DNA from: Aureimonas altamirensis
Lineage (GTDB): Bacteria > Pseudomonadota > Alphaproteobacteria > Rhizobiales > Rhizobiaceae
Assembly: GCF_023702225.1 (NCBI RefSeq)
Contig: NZ_JAMQCO010000004.1
Location: forward strand, 1-56,252
Length of the DNA: 56,252 bases
Reading direction: 5' to 3'
In this document: in pieces, positions 9,763 to 18,848 of the stretch
Position numbering within the stretch: the stretch's first letter is position 1
How the letters are laid out: each line of letters begins with the position of its first letter
Translations under genes and position numbers: made by a program
The notes under the pieces: model-generated
Databases searched by the model: none
Told to the model about the DNA's origin: nothing
The model's input: the letters and a program-made list of their open reading frames with translations, nothing else

Positions 9763-12426
9763 ATGGACGTCGTCATCGTCGAATCGCCGGCCAAAGCGAA
9801 GACGATCAACAAGTATCTCGGAAGCGACTACAAGGTGCTCGCTTCGTTCGGCCATGTGCGCGACCTGCCGCCCAAGGACGGTTCCGTGCGCCCGGACGAG
9901 GACTTCTCCATGGAATGGGAAGTCGACAAGCCGAGCCAGAAGCGGCTGAGCGAGATCGCCCAGGCGGTCAAGGGGGCGGACGGCCTCATCCTCGCCACCG
10001 ACCCCGACCGGGAGGGCGAGGCCATTTCCTGGCATGTGCTGGAGGTGCTGCGGCAGAAGCGCGTCATCGGCCAGAAGCCGGTGCGCCGCGTCGTCTTCAA
10101 CGCGATCACCAAGCAGGCCGTGCTGGAAGCCATGGCCAACCCGCGCGAGATCGATGCGCCGCTGGTAGATGCCTATCTTGCGCGCCGCGCCCTGGATTAC
10201 CTCGTCGGTTTTACCCTTTCGCCCGTCCTGTGGCGCAAATTGCCGGGTGCGCGCTCGGCTGGCCGCGTGCAGTCGGTGGCGTTGCGCCTGGTCTGCGACC
10301 GCGAGGCCGAGATCGAGCGCTTCAAGCCTGAAGAATACTGGAAGATCCTGGCCCGGCTCGAAACGCCACGCGCCGATGGCTTCACCGCCCGCCTGACCGG
10401 CTTCGACGGCCGCAAGCTGGACAGGCTTGCCGTGGACAATGGCGAGCTGGCAGGCAAGATCCGCACCATGCTGGAAGGCGCGAGCTTCCGCGCCACGGGT
10501 GTCGAGGCCAAGCCCACCAAGCGCAATCCCGGACCGCCCTTCACTACCTCGACCTTGCAGCAGGCGGCGTCCGCCAAGCTCGGCTTCTCCGCATCCCGCA
10601 CGATGCAGGTGGCGCAGCGCCTTTACGAGGGCATGGATATCGGCGGCGAGACGGTGGGTCTCATCACCTACATGCGTACCGATGGCGTGCAGATGGCGCC
10701 GGAGGCTGTGACAGCCGCGCGCAAGGCTATCGCCTCCACCTTCGGCGACCGCTATCTGCCGGAAAAGCCGCGCTTCTATTCCACCAAGGCGAAGAATGCC
10801 CAGGAAGCGCACGAGGCAATCCGCCCGACCAGCTTCGACCGCCATCCCAAGGACATGGAGCGCTTCCTCGACAGGGACCAGGCGCGGCTTTACGAACTGG
10901 TCTGGAAGCGGGCGATCGCCAGCCAGATGGCGTCGGCCGAAATCGAGCGCACCACCGTGGACATCCTGGCGGAAAACGCCGGCAGCAGGGCCAACCTTCG
11001 CGCGACCGGCTCGGTCATCCGGTTCGACGGCTTCATCGGGGCCTATATCGACCACCGCGACGACAGCCGCCCCACAGCGGACGCCCAGGATGACGACGAC
11101 GAGTCGGCGCGGCTGCCGGAAATCCGCGAGGGGGAAGACCTCAAGCGCCTCGGTATCGATTCCAGCCAGCACTTCACCGAGCCACCCCCGCGCTATTCGG
11201 AAGCCTCGCTGATCAAAAAGATGGAAGAGCTCGGCATCGGCCGGCCATCCACCTACGCTGCGACGTTGCAGACGCTGGAAGACCGCGAATACATCGTGCA
11301 GGACAAGCGCAAGCTCTTGCCGGACTCCAAGGGCCGCCTGGTGACGGCCTTCCTCCACAACTTCTTCGACAAGTATGTCGAATACGATTTCACCGCCGAC
11401 CTGGAAGGCAAGCTCGACCAGATCTCGGCCGGCGAGTTGTCGTGGAAGGACGTGCTGCGCGAGTTCTGGCGGGACTTCTCCTCCCATGTCGACCAGACGA
11501 AAGAGCTGCGCGTCACCGACGTCCTCGATGCGCTGAACGAGGAACTGGCTCCGCTCGTCTTTCCGGAGCGGGAAGACGGGGGCGATCCACGCACCTGCCC
11601 GCGTTGCGGCAACGGCAAGCTGTCGCTTAAGCTCGGCCGCTTCGGCGCCTTCGTCGGCTGTTCCAACTATCCGGAATGCGGTTTCACGCGGCAGCTCGGC
11701 ACCAACATGTCGGCCGAGGCGGCGGAAACCACGAATGACCCGCAGGAGTTGGGAACCGACCCCGATACGGGCGAAGCGATCACGCTTCGCAACGGGCGCT
11801 TCGGCCCTTACGTCCAGCGCGGAGAGGGCAAGGAAGCCAAGCGCTCGTCCCTGCCGAAGGGGTGGGTGCCGGCCGAACTCGATTTCGACAAGGCGCTGAA
11901 GCTCATCAACCTGCCGCGCGAGGTCGGCACGCATCCAGAAAGCGGCAAGCCGATCCTGGCCGGGCTCGGCCGCTATGGGCCGTTCCTTCAGCATGACGGC
12001 GCCTATGCCAACCTCGAATCCATCGAGGACGTCTTCTCGGTCGGCCTCAACAGGGCCGTCACGGTGCTGGCCGAAAAGAAGGAGCGCGGAGGGCGCGGGC
12101 GATCGACCCCGGCGGCAATCGCCACGCTCGGCGAGCATCCTGCCATCGGCGGCGCGATCACCGTGCGGGACGGACGCTTCGGGCCCTATGTCAATGCCGG
12201 CAAGGTGAACGCGACCCTGCCCAAGGGCAAGGATCCGGCCAGCGTCACGCTGGAGGAGGCGATCCAGCTCCTGAACGAGCGGGCCGAGAAGACCGGCGCG
12301 AAGGTGAAGAAGGCGCCGGCCCGGAAGCCGGCGGCAAAGAAGACGGCCGCACCCAAGGCCAAGGCTGCAGCGACGCCGAAGGCAAAAGCAAAGCCCGGCG
12401 CGAAGGCGAAGGCGGACAAGGAGTAG
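9763..12426 (+). CDS. topA: DNA topoisomerase I
   Basis: An 887-residue type IA topoisomerase that relaxes negative supercoils. The Toprim domain starts at the N-terminus (MDVVIVESPAKAKTINKYLG, then ATDPDREGEAISW). The active-site tyrosine is Y303 in GLITYMRTDGV. A four-cysteine zinc ribbon lies at about residues 610-645 (CPRCGNGK ... CSNYPECG), followed by further topoisomerase C-terminal repeats (NGRFGPYVQRG and DGRFGPYVNAG). The protein ends in a long lysine/alanine-rich tail likely to bind DNA or RNA. I start at the ATG at 9763, not the in-frame TTG six bases upstream. rnr begins 1 nt after its stop. Confidence 0.98.
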   Translation: MDVVIVESPAKAKTINKYLGSDYKVLASFGHVRDLPPKDGSVRPDEDFSMEWEVDKPSQKRLSEIAQAVKGADGLILATDPDREGEAISWHVLEVLRQKRVIGQKPVRRVVFNAITKQAVLEAMANPREIDAPLVDAYLARRALDYLVGFTLSPVLWRKLPGARSAGRVQSVALRLVCDREAEIERFKPEEYWKILARLETPRADGFTARLTGFDGRKLDRLAVDNGELAGKIRTMLEGASFRATGVEAKPTKRNPGPPFTTSTLQQAASAKLGFSASRTMQVAQRLYEGMDIGGETVGLITYMRTDGVQMAPEAVTAARKAIASTFGDRYLPEKPRFYSTKAKNAQEAHEAIRPTSFDRHPKDMERFLDRDQARLYELVWKRAIASQMASAEIERTTVDILAENAGSRANLRATGSVIRFDGFIGAYIDHRDDSRPTADAQDDDDESARLPEIREGEDLKRLGIDSSQHFTEPPPRYSEASLIKKMEELGIGRPSTYAATLQTLEDREYIVQDKRKLLPDSKGRLVTAFLHNFFDKYVEYDFTADLEGKLDQISAGELSWKDVLREFWRDFSSHVDQTKELRVTDVLDALNEELAPLVFPEREDGGDPRTCPRCGNGKLSLKLGRFGAFVGCSNYPECGFTRQLGTNMSAEAAETTNDPQELGTDPDTGEAITLRNGRFGPYVQRGEGKEAKRSSLPKGWVPAELDFDKALKLINLPREVGTHPESGKPILAGLGRYGPFLQHDGAYANLESIEDVFSVGLNRAVTVLAEKKERGGRGRSTPAAIATLGEHPAIGGAITVRDGRFGPYVNAGKVNATLPKGKDPASVTLEEAIQLLNERAEKTGAKVKKAPARKPAAKKTAAPKAKAAATPKAKAKPGAKAKADKE

Positions 12427-12427
12427 C

Positions 12428-14707
12428 ATGGCGCGGCGCCCGAAGGGAGAAACCCGGCAACAGGACAAGGGCCGGCCGGACCTGACCCGCGAGGAAGTCC
12501 TGCGCTTCATCGCGGAAAACCCCACCCGGGCCACCAAGCGTGACATCGCCAAGGCTTTCGGCATCAAGGGCGACATGCGAGCCGCGCTCAAGGATATCCT
12601 GAACGACCTTCAGGCCGAGGGCCTTTTGGAGGGCGGGCGCAAGAGCTACTCGACGCCGGGGGCGCGGCCTGCCATCGGCGTTCTCGACGTGCGCAGCCGC
12701 GACGACGAAGGCGGGCTGATCGCCGATCCGGTTTCTTGGAACGAGGACGAGCTCGGCGAGACTCCCCGCTTCCGGCTGCGCCAGCCGCGCAGCGGCCCGG
12801 CGGCGGGCGTCGGCGACAGGGTTCTGGCGCATCTCGACTACGACGAGGAAGGCGGACCGGCCGCCCGGGTTATCCGCGTGCTGGACCGCCGGAAGGCGTT
12901 GGCGCTCGGCGTCTTCCGCAGCCGCCGGGGCGGAGGCGGCCGGGTCGAACCGGTGGAGCGCCAGCAGCCCGAATTCATGGTAGCCGCCGACGATATGAAG
13001 GGCGCCCGCGACGGAGACCTCGTGGAGGTGGAGCCGCATCGCGTCCACAAGGCCGGCTTGCCGATGGCGAGCGTGGTCGAGGTGCTGGGTGCGCTCGGCA
13101 CCGAAAAGGCCATATCCGCCATCGCGCTTCACGCCCACGGCATTCCGCATGTCTTCCCCAGGGCGGTGATGGACGAAGCCGAGAAGGCCGGTGCGGCGGA
13201 CATGGACCATCGCGAGGACTGGCGCGCGCTTGCGCTGGTGACCATCGACCCGCGCGACGCCAAGGACCATGACGACGCCGTGCACGCGGCGCCCGATCCG
13301 GACCCGGCCAACCCCGGCGGCCATGTGGTGACGGTCGCCATCGCCGACGTATCCTGGTATGTGCGGCCCGGCACGAAGCTGGATGCGGAAGCGCGGTTGC
13401 GCGGCAATTCGGTCTATTTTCCCGACAGGGTGGTGCCGATGCTGCCCGAGCGTATCTCCAACGATCTATGCTCGCTGCGAGAGGGGGTGGACCGCCCGGC
13501 CATCGCCGTGCGCATGGTGTTCGGCAAGGACGGCGGCAAACGCGGCCACCGCTTCCATCGCATCATGATGCGCAGCCACGCCAGGCTGGCCTACGAGGAT
13601 GCACAGGCTGCCATCGATGGGGCCGTCGGCGACGTGCCGGCCGACCTCGTTTCCGATGTGCTGCGGCCGCTGTGGAGCGCTTATGCGGCGCTATCCGAAG
13701 CGCGTCGGCGCCGCCAGCCGCTGGAGCTGGACCTGCCCGAGCGCAAGCTCAAGCTGCGGCCGGACGGCAAGGTGGACCGCGTCGTCGTACCGGAGCGCCT
13801 GGATGCGCACCGCCTGATCGAGGAGATGATGATCCAGGCCAACGTGGCCGCCGCCGAAACACTGGAGGGCGCGCGCCAGGCGTTGATCTATCGCGGCCAC
13901 GATTCTCCTTCCCTGGCGCGGCTCGAATCGCTGCGCGACTTCCTGCGGACACTTGAGATTCCGTTGGCGAAAAGCGGCGCCCTGCGCCCATCCCACTTCA
14001 ACGAGATCCTGTCGCAGGTGCGCGATACGGAACATGAAAGCCTCGTCAATGAAGTGGTCCTGCGCTCGCAGAGCCAGGCCGCCTATACGCCGGACAATAT
14101 CGGCCATTTCGGCCTGAACCTGATGCGCTACGCGCATTTCACCTCGCCGATCCGCCGCTACGCGGACCTGATCGTGCACCGCGCGCTCGTAACCGCGCTC
14201 GGCCTTGGGCAAGGCGGGCTCAGCCGCCAGGACGAGGAAACGCTGGAGGCGACGGCCGAAGAGATCTCGAAGGCCGAGCGCCGCGCCATGGCGGCCGAGC
14301 GCGATACGGTCGACAGGCTGATCGCCCATCATCTGGCCGACCAGGTCGGCGACAGCTTCGACGGGCGCATCACCGGCGTCACGCGGGCCGGCCTGTTCGT
14401 GCAGCTTCCCACCTTCGGCGCGGACGGTTTCGTACCGATGGGCAGCCTCGGCAATGATTACTACCATTACGACGAAACGGGCCATATGATCGTCGGGCAG
14501 CGCAGCCAGCTCGGTTACAGGCTGGGCGATACGGTGGAGGTGCGGCTGGTGGAGGCCATTCCCCTGGCCGGATCGATGCGCTTCGAGATGCTGAGCGAGC
14601 CGCGCAAGCTGCCCGGCTCTACCGCGTCGCACCATAAGGCGCGCGGACGCATGAAACGGCCGGGTGGCCGAAGCGGCCCGCCCCGTGGCCGCAGAAGGAG
14701 GGGTTGA
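12428..14707 (+). CDS. rnr: Ribonuclease R
   Basis: A 759-residue 3'-to-5' exoribonuclease of the RNB family. The N-terminal winged-helix-like segment (TREEVLRFIAENP) precedes cold-shock-like domains. The catalytic RNB core has the aspartate cluster in ALVTIDPRDAKDHDDAVH and the blocks FPDRVVPMLPERISNDLCSL and YAHFTSPIRRYADLIVHRAL. A C-terminal S1 domain (GRITGVTRAGLFVQL) is followed by a basic tail rich in arginine and glycine. The gene is 1 nt downstream of topA, and its stop overlaps the DUF983 start by one base (TGATG). It is expected to degrade structured RNA and damaged rRNA. Confidence 0.97.
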   Translation: MARRPKGETRQQDKGRPDLTREEVLRFIAENPTRATKRDIAKAFGIKGDMRAALKDILNDLQAEGLLEGGRKSYSTPGARPAIGVLDVRSRDDEGGLIADPVSWNEDELGETPRFRLRQPRSGPAAGVGDRVLAHLDYDEEGGPAARVIRVLDRRKALALGVFRSRRGGGGRVEPVERQQPEFMVAADDMKGARDGDLVEVEPHRVHKAGLPMASVVEVLGALGTEKAISAIALHAHGIPHVFPRAVMDEAEKAGAADMDHREDWRALALVTIDPRDAKDHDDAVHAAPDPDPANPGGHVVTVAIADVSWYVRPGTKLDAEARLRGNSVYFPDRVVPMLPERISNDLCSLREGVDRPAIAVRMVFGKDGGKRGHRFHRIMMRSHARLAYEDAQAAIDGAVGDVPADLVSDVLRPLWSAYAALSEARRRRQPLELDLPERKLKLRPDGKVDRVVVPERLDAHRLIEEMMIQANVAAAETLEGARQALIYRGHDSPSLARLESLRDFLRTLEIPLAKSGALRPSHFNEILSQVRDTEHESLVNEVVLRSQSQAAYTPDNIGHFGLNLMRYAHFTSPIRRYADLIVHRALVTALGLGQGGLSRQDEETLEATAEEISKAERRAMAAERDTVDRLIAHHLADQVGDSFDGRITGVTRAGLFVQLPTFGADGFVPMGSLGNDYYHYDETGHMIVGQRSQLGYRLGDTVEVRLVEAIPLAGSMRFEMLSEPRKLPGSTASHHKARGRMKRPGGRSGPPRGRRRRG

Positions 14708-15132
14708 TGACGGTGCGGCAGGAAACCCGGCTGGAGCTCGATGGCAAGGCCGGGCACCGCGACCTTGCCACCGCGTTGAAGCGTGGTTTCCTGTGCCGTT
14801 GTCCCAATTGCGGCAAGGGCCGCCTGTTCAAGAGCTTCCTGCGGAGCGTCGATGCCTGCGCACGATGCGGCGAAACCTACCATCATCATCGCGCCGACGA
14901 CCTGCCGCCCTATCTGACGATCTTCATCGTCGGCCATGTCGTCGTCGCCCTGTTCATGGGAGTCGAGGAAGTCGGCGACCTGCCATTATGGGCGCATCTG
15001 GCGATCTGGGTTCCGCTCACGACCGTCTTCACCCTCGCTCTCCTGCAGCCGATCAAGGGGGCCACGATCGGCCTCCAATGGGCCCTGCGCATGCATGGCT
15101 TCGGCGGCGAGGACGAGACGACGCACCATTGA
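14707..15132 (+). CDS. DUF983 family membrane protein
   Basis: A 141-residue protein of the alphaproteobacterial DUF983 family. A four-cysteine zinc-ribbon-like module lies near residues 31-57 (CRCPNCGKGRLFKSF ... CARCGETY). It is followed by two hydrophobic segments separated by a short loop (YLTIFIVGHVVVALFMG and HLAIWVPLTTVFTLALL), so the cysteine module should face the cytoplasm. I start at the ATG at 14707, which overlaps the rnr stop, rather than the TTG just before it. Function is unknown; the position downstream of rnr is conserved in my knowledge of rhizobia. Confidence 0.9.
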   Translation: MTVRQETRLELDGKAGHRDLATALKRGFLCRCPNCGKGRLFKSFLRSVDACARCGETYHHHRADDLPPYLTIFIVGHVVVALFMGVEEVGDLPLWAHLAIWVPLTTVFTLALLQPIKGATIGLQWALRMHGFGGEDETTHH

Positions 15133-15137
15133 TCGCC

Positions 15138-15839
15138 ATGGACGCGCCGACACGGATCAAACCCGCCATACACGATGCCGCATCGCTGTTCGTCATCGAC
15201 GCCAGCGGCCCCGAACCGCGCGTTCTGGCCGGCCGCCGCGCTTCGGGCCATGTCTTCATGGCCGGCAAGACGGTGTTTCCGGGGGGCCGGGTCGACCTGG
15301 ACGACAGCCGGCTGGCGCGCCGCTACAGGATCTCCCCGCCCGCATGCGAGCGGCTTCTGGCCGGTACGCGCCGCGGCTTCACCGCCAACCGCGCCGCCGC
15401 GATAGCGCTTGCCGCCATCCGCGAGGGTTACGAGGAGGCGGGAATCATGATCGGCAGGCCGGGTGCGTTCCGCGCGCCGTGTCCGGCCTGGGCCGCCTTC
15501 GAGGAGCGTGCGGTCCAACCCGCGCCCGATCTCCTGACGCCGGTGGCGCGCGCCATCACGCCGCCTGGCCAGAAGCGCCGCTTCGACGCGCGCTTCTTCG
15601 CCGTGGATGCCCGGCATATCGCATGGCGCACCCCAGCCGATGCGCTGCCGACTGACGAGCTGGACGACGTGGCGTGGATGAGCTTTGCGGAGTTGAAGCG
15701 CCAACCGCTGGCGGAAATCACGCAGTTGATACTTTCCGGCCTTATACGACGCATCGCAGACGGCAATCTGTTCGATTCGTCGGCGCCGATGGTCGTGCAT
15801 CGCCGGCAGCCGAACGGCTTTAAAACCATCTTCGTCTAA
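15138..15839 (+). CDS. NUDIX hydrolase (NUDT7/8/19-like with insertion)
   Basis: A 233-residue NUDIX-fold protein. The catalytic helix motif is present as REGYEEAGI (REUXEEXGU form) at about residues 97-105. The glycine-rich first half of the Nudix box is replaced by VFPGGRVD followed by a roughly 40-residue insertion, a form known in NUDT19-like and CoA-pyrophosphatase-like members. The substrate cannot be assigned from sequence. The ATG at 15138 is preferred. An in-frame TTG at 15129 would overlap the DUF983 stop by 4 nt and cannot be excluded. Confidence 0.88.
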   Translation: MDAPTRIKPAIHDAASLFVIDASGPEPRVLAGRRASGHVFMAGKTVFPGGRVDLDDSRLARRYRISPPACERLLAGTRRGFTANRAAAIALAAIREGYEEAGIMIGRPGAFRAPCPAWAAFEERAVQPAPDLLTPVARAITPPGQKRRFDARFFAVDARHIAWRTPADALPTDELDDVAWMSFAELKRQPLAEITQLILSGLIRRIADGNLFDSSAPMVVHRRQPNGFKTIFV

Positions 15840-15852
15840 GCGGCGGGACGTC

Positions 15853-17043
15853 ATGAAGCAGGATGCAAGGCGGCCGGAATTGCAGTCGGACGAGGTCACC
15901 GACTGGCTCGGCGCCGCCGCCGCCATAGCCTCCATTACGGCGGTGGGCATAGCCCTCGGCCTTGGATTGCCGCTGCTCAGCGTCATCCTGGAGCGGCGCG
16001 GCGTCTCTCCGACGATGATCGGCCTCAACACCGCGGTGGCCGGCCTCGCGTCGCTCATCGCCACCCCCCTGACGACACCGATGGCCCGCCGCTTCGGCGT
16101 GCGGCAGACCATGATGGCCTGCATTCTCGCCGCATCGGCCTCGGCGCTCGGCTTCTACTACTTCACCTCGCTGGCGGCCTGGTTTCCGTTGCGGCTGGTG
16201 TTCCATTTCGCCGTGACGACGATGTTCGTCCTCTCGGAATTCTGGATCAACACGGCCGCGCCCCCCAAACGGCGGGGGCTTGTTCTGGGCATCTACGCCA
16301 CATCGCTGGCCCTGGGCTTCGCCGGCGGGCCGTTCATCTTCTCGCAGGTCGGCTCGCAAGGCCTGACGCCGTTTGCGCTGGGCGCCGGCATCATCCTTGC
16401 GGCGGCGATCCCGCTGGTGGCGGCCTGGCACCGCGAGCCCCCTATCGAGAAATCCCATCGCGACGCCGGTTTCCGCCGCCATATCTTTTCCGTGCCGGCC
16501 GCCACCGCGGCGGTGCTCGTGTTCGGCGCGGTCGAAGCCGGTGGCTTTGCCCTCTTTCCGATCTTCGGCAGCCGGCTCGGCATGGACGAGGCGTCGGCGG
16601 CGCAGCTTCTGACGGCCGTCGGGCTCGGCAGCGTCGCCCTGCAGATTCCCATCGGCCTCATCAGCGACCGTGTCCGGGACAGACGGCACCTCCTGCTTCT
16701 GTTCGCCCTCGTCGGCCTTGCCGGCTCGCTCGCCCTGCCCTTCCTGTCACTGAACTGGTGGGCCATGGCCGCCGTGCTTTTCGTCTGGGGCGGCGTCGTG
16801 GCCGGGCTCTATACGGTGGGGCTGGCGCATCTGGGCTCGCGCCTGTCCGGTGCGGATCTGGCGTCGGCCAACGCGGCCTTCATCTTCTGCTATTCGATCG
16901 GCATGCTGGTCGGCCCGCAATGGATCGGCGGCGCCATGGACATATTCGGCAGCAGCGGCTTCGCGTGGTCGATCGCGTCCATGTTCGCGGCCTATTTCGT
17001 TTTCATGGCGGTTCGACTGGCGAAAACAAGCGGTAGAACTTGA
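15853..17043 (+). CDS. MFS transporter
   Basis: A 396-residue major facilitator superfamily protein with about twelve hydrophobic segments in two halves separated by a cytoplasmic loop near residues 195-215 ([19 protein letters not shown]). The RFGVRQTMM loop between the second and third helices is the MFS signature position. It resembles the YcaD-like group seen beside rpmG in rhizobia. The substrate is unknown. The ATG at 15853 is 13 nt after the NUDIX stop. rpmG follows after 91 bp, a gap that contains a short inverted repeat and probably the rpmG promoter. Confidence 0.92.
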   Translation: MKQDARRPELQSDEVTDWLGAAAAIASITAVGIALGLGLPLLSVILERRGVSPTMIGLNTAVAGLASLIATPLTTPMARRFGVRQTMMACILAASASALGFYYFTSLAAWFPLRLVFHFAVTTMFVLSEFWINTAAPPKRRGLVLGIYATSLALGFAGGPFIFSQVGSQGLTPFALGAGIILAAAIPLVAAWHREPPIEKSHRDAGFRRHIFSVPAATAAVLVFGAVEAGGFALFPIFGSRLGMDEASAAQLLTAVGLGSVALQIPIGLISDRVRDRRHLLLLFALVGLAGSLALPFLSLNWWAMAAVLFVWGGVVAGLYTVGLAHLGSRLSGADLASANAAFIFCYSIGMLVGPQWIGGAMDIFGSSGFAWSIASMFAAYFVFMAVRLAKTSGRT

Positions 17044-17134
17044 CTTCACGGCCTTTCTGAGTAGTGTCCGCCGCAAATGCCGGCGGTGGGTGCACCGTTC
17101 TGCCGGTTCACCTATTCCCGAACGGATAACCGCA

Positions 17135-17302
17135 ATGGCCAAGGCAACCACGATCAAGATCAAGCTGCTCAGCACCGCTGACACCGGCTATTTCTACGTC
17201 ACGACGAAGAACAGCCGTACGATGACCGAGAAGATGGTCAAGACCAAGTACGATCCGGTCGCGCGCAAGCACGTCGAGTTCCGCGAAGCGAAGATCAAGT
17301 AA
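17135..17302 (+). CDS. rpmG: 50S ribosomal protein L33
   Basis: A 55-residue bL33, a component of the large ribosomal subunit. The sequence [20 protein letters not shown] followed by a basic [17 protein letters not shown] segment is the form typical of alphaproteobacteria, without the CxxC zinc motif. Length is exactly as expected. It is followed by a clear rho-independent terminator shared with convergent divK. Confidence 0.98.
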   Translation: MAKATTIKIKLLSTADTGYFYVTTKNSRTMTEKMVKTKYDPVARKHVEFREAKIK

Positions 17303-17339
17303 ACCTCTTCGCGTTCGGGCTCTGCCCGCTCTGTATCGA

Positions 17340-17362
17340 GGCCCGGCATCGCCGGGCCTTTT
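17340..17362. terminator. Rho-independent terminator between rpmG and divK
   Basis: An 8-bp perfect stem, GGCCCGGC (17340-17347) and GCCGGGCC (17351-17358), with a 3-nt loop, is followed by TTTT on the plus strand. It lies 38 nt after the rpmG stop and just before the divK stop on the opposite strand, so it can serve both convergent transcripts, although the T tract favours rpmG. Confidence 0.85.
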
Positions 17363-17366
17363 GCGT

Positions 17367-17741
17367 TTATGCCGTGTCGCCCAGGAACTGCCTGATCGTG
17401 TCGATGAAGTGCGTGACGGAGATCGGTTTGGAAATGTAGGCCTCGCAGCCGCCCTGCCGGATTCGCTCCTCGTCGCCCTTCATGGCGAAGGCCGTCACGG
17501 CGATCACGGGAATCGACTTCAATTCGTCATCGGCCTTGAGCTTGCGCGTCACATCCAGGCCTGAAATCTCGGGTAGCTGTATGTCCATCAGGATCAGGTC
17601 GGGCCGATGCTCTCTCGCCAGGTCCATCGCCGCCAGCCCGCTGCGCGTATGCACCGTCCGGTAGCCATTGGCCTCGATCAGGTCGCGGAAGAGCTTCATG
17701 TTCAGCTCATTGTCTTCGACGATCATCACTGTCTTGGACAT
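17367..17741 (-). CDS. divK: Single-domain response regulator DivK
   Basis: A 124-residue stand-alone receiver domain. The acidic pocket E9-D10, phosphoacceptor D53 (in [15 protein letters not shown]), T83 and K105 are all present. Length and sequence match DivK, the polar cell-cycle regulator that carries phosphate from DivJ and PleC and controls CtrA activity. The start is the ATG at 17741; a longer open frame extends upstream but would add a non-family N-terminus. In many rhizobia pleD lies directly downstream of divK. Here the next gene is rpmG, convergent, with only 64 bp between stops. Confidence 0.96.
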   Translation of the reverse strand: MSKTVMIVEDNELNMKLFRDLIEANGYRTVHTRSGLAAMDLAREHRPDLILMDIQLPEISGLDVTRKLKADDELKSIPVIAVTAFAMKGDEERIRQGGCEAYISKPISVTHFIDTIRQFLGDTA

Positions 17742-17904
17742 CCGCAATACTCCAAAGTCCGGCCGATGTTGCGGACAGGCAGACTTCTCCCGCATCCTCG
17801 CATCGAGTCGTAGAACGATATCATTTAAGAATTCAGAATCGCGAACAACGCAAATTGTCGGACGCTTCTTCATGCTTGATTCATACGGCCGAAAGTCACG
17901 CACC

Positions 17905-18180
17905 ATGGCTCCGGAGGCAGCCGAGAGCCTGTCCATAGAAGCATTGTCCTTTCTGGCGCAGAACGAGGAGGAGTTTCTTCGCTTCCTGGCCCTGTCAGGC
18001 CTGACCGTCGGCGAGTTGCGGCAGGCGGCCCAAAGCCAGGCCTTCCTGGCCGGCGTTCTCGATTACATCCTCGGCAACGAGAAGACGCTCGTCGCCTTTG
18101 CGGCCCATGCCGGTATCGCGCCCGATCTCGTCGGTGCGGCGCGGTGCGCCCTCGCCCCTGCGTTCGGAACCTCAGATTAA
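17905..18180 (+). CDS. DUF3572 family protein
   Basis: A 91-residue acidic, mostly helical protein of the DUF3572 family, usually found upstream of divK in rhizobia. It starts [19 protein letters not shown] and contains [19 protein letters not shown] and [20 protein letters not shown]. The ATG at 17905 fits the family start. An alternative in-frame ATG at 17872 adds eleven residues and cannot be ruled out, as neither has a strong ribosome binding site. Function is unknown. It is divergent from divK; the next gene begins 1 nt after its stop. Confidence 0.85.
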   Translation: MAPEAAESLSIEALSFLAQNEEEFLRFLALSGLTVGELRQAAQSQAFLAGVLDYILGNEKTLVAFAAHAGIAPDLVGAARCALAPAFGTSD

Positions 18181-18181
18181 G

Positions 18182-18844
18182 ATGGCCTCCCGCAAGCCGG
18201 AGACGGCCGGCCCCCGCATATCCGATATCGACAGGCATCATGATCGCCTGCTCGTGCTCGACATCGACGAGGTCGTGCTGCAGTTCATCGACCCGTTCGT
18301 CGCGCTGCTCGCCGAGGTCGGAGCCCGTCTAAAGCCCGATGCCTTCCGGCTGACCGGTTCGGTGCACTCGCAATCCACCGGGGCGGCCCTCGGCGGCGAC
18401 GAACTCAAGGGCCTCATGCACCGCCTGTACGAGGAACAGGCCGTACGGCAGATGCCCGTTGCGGGTGTCGTCGACGCTCTCGAGCGGCTCGCCGGCCGGG
18501 CGGATATCGTCTTCCTGACGGCGATGGCGCCCCGCTGGCACGAAACGCGGAGGCTGCATCTCGACGCATCCGGCCTGCCCTATCCGATGATCGCCACCGA
18601 GCGGGACAAGGGCGCAGTCATCTGCGAACTGCAGGAGCGATGGCCCGGCACCATCGCCTTCGTCGACGACCTGCCCTCGAACCTGGAGAAGGTCCGCCGG
18701 AGCGCGCCGAAGACCCGGCTGCTCCATCTTATGGCCAGCCGGCTGTTCTGGCCGTATCTTCCCAGCTTGCCTCCGGGCGTCGGCAGCGCCCGCACCTGGC
18801 AGGAGGCCGAGGATCGTATCGGCCGTCTTCTTTCGGGAGAGTGA
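18182..18844 (+). CDS. HAD-like hydrolase, function unknown
   Basis: A 220-residue cytosolic protein. I do not recognise a specific family, but four HAD motifs can be read in order. Motif I is D27-x-D29 in [10 protein letters not shown], motif II a threonine in [12 protein letters not shown], motif III a lysine in [10 protein letters not shown], and motif IV a double aspartate in [10 protein letters not shown]. This supports a phosphatase-like active site. It starts 1 nt after the DUF3572 gene and ends 4 nt before dinB, so the three are probably co-transcribed. Confidence 0.8.
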   Translation: MASRKPETAGPRISDIDRHHDRLLVLDIDEVVLQFIDPFVALLAEVGARLKPDAFRLTGSVHSQSTGAALGGDELKGLMHRLYEEQAVRQMPVAGVVDALERLAGRADIVFLTAMAPRWHETRRLHLDASGLPYPMIATERDKGAVICELQERWPGTIAFVDDLPSNLEKVRRSAPKTRLLHLMASRLFWPYLPSLPPGVGSARTWQEAEDRIGRLLSGE

Positions 18845-18848
18845 CGAA

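Noticed and set aside
9739-12591. Minus-strand open frame of 950 codons opposite topA
   Set aside because: Antisense shadow of topA caused by high third-position GC; no domain recognised.
17824-17840. Possible CtrA site near divK (TTTAAGAATTCAGAA)
   Set aside because: Only one TTAA half is present, and the second half-site at 7-nt spacing does not match.
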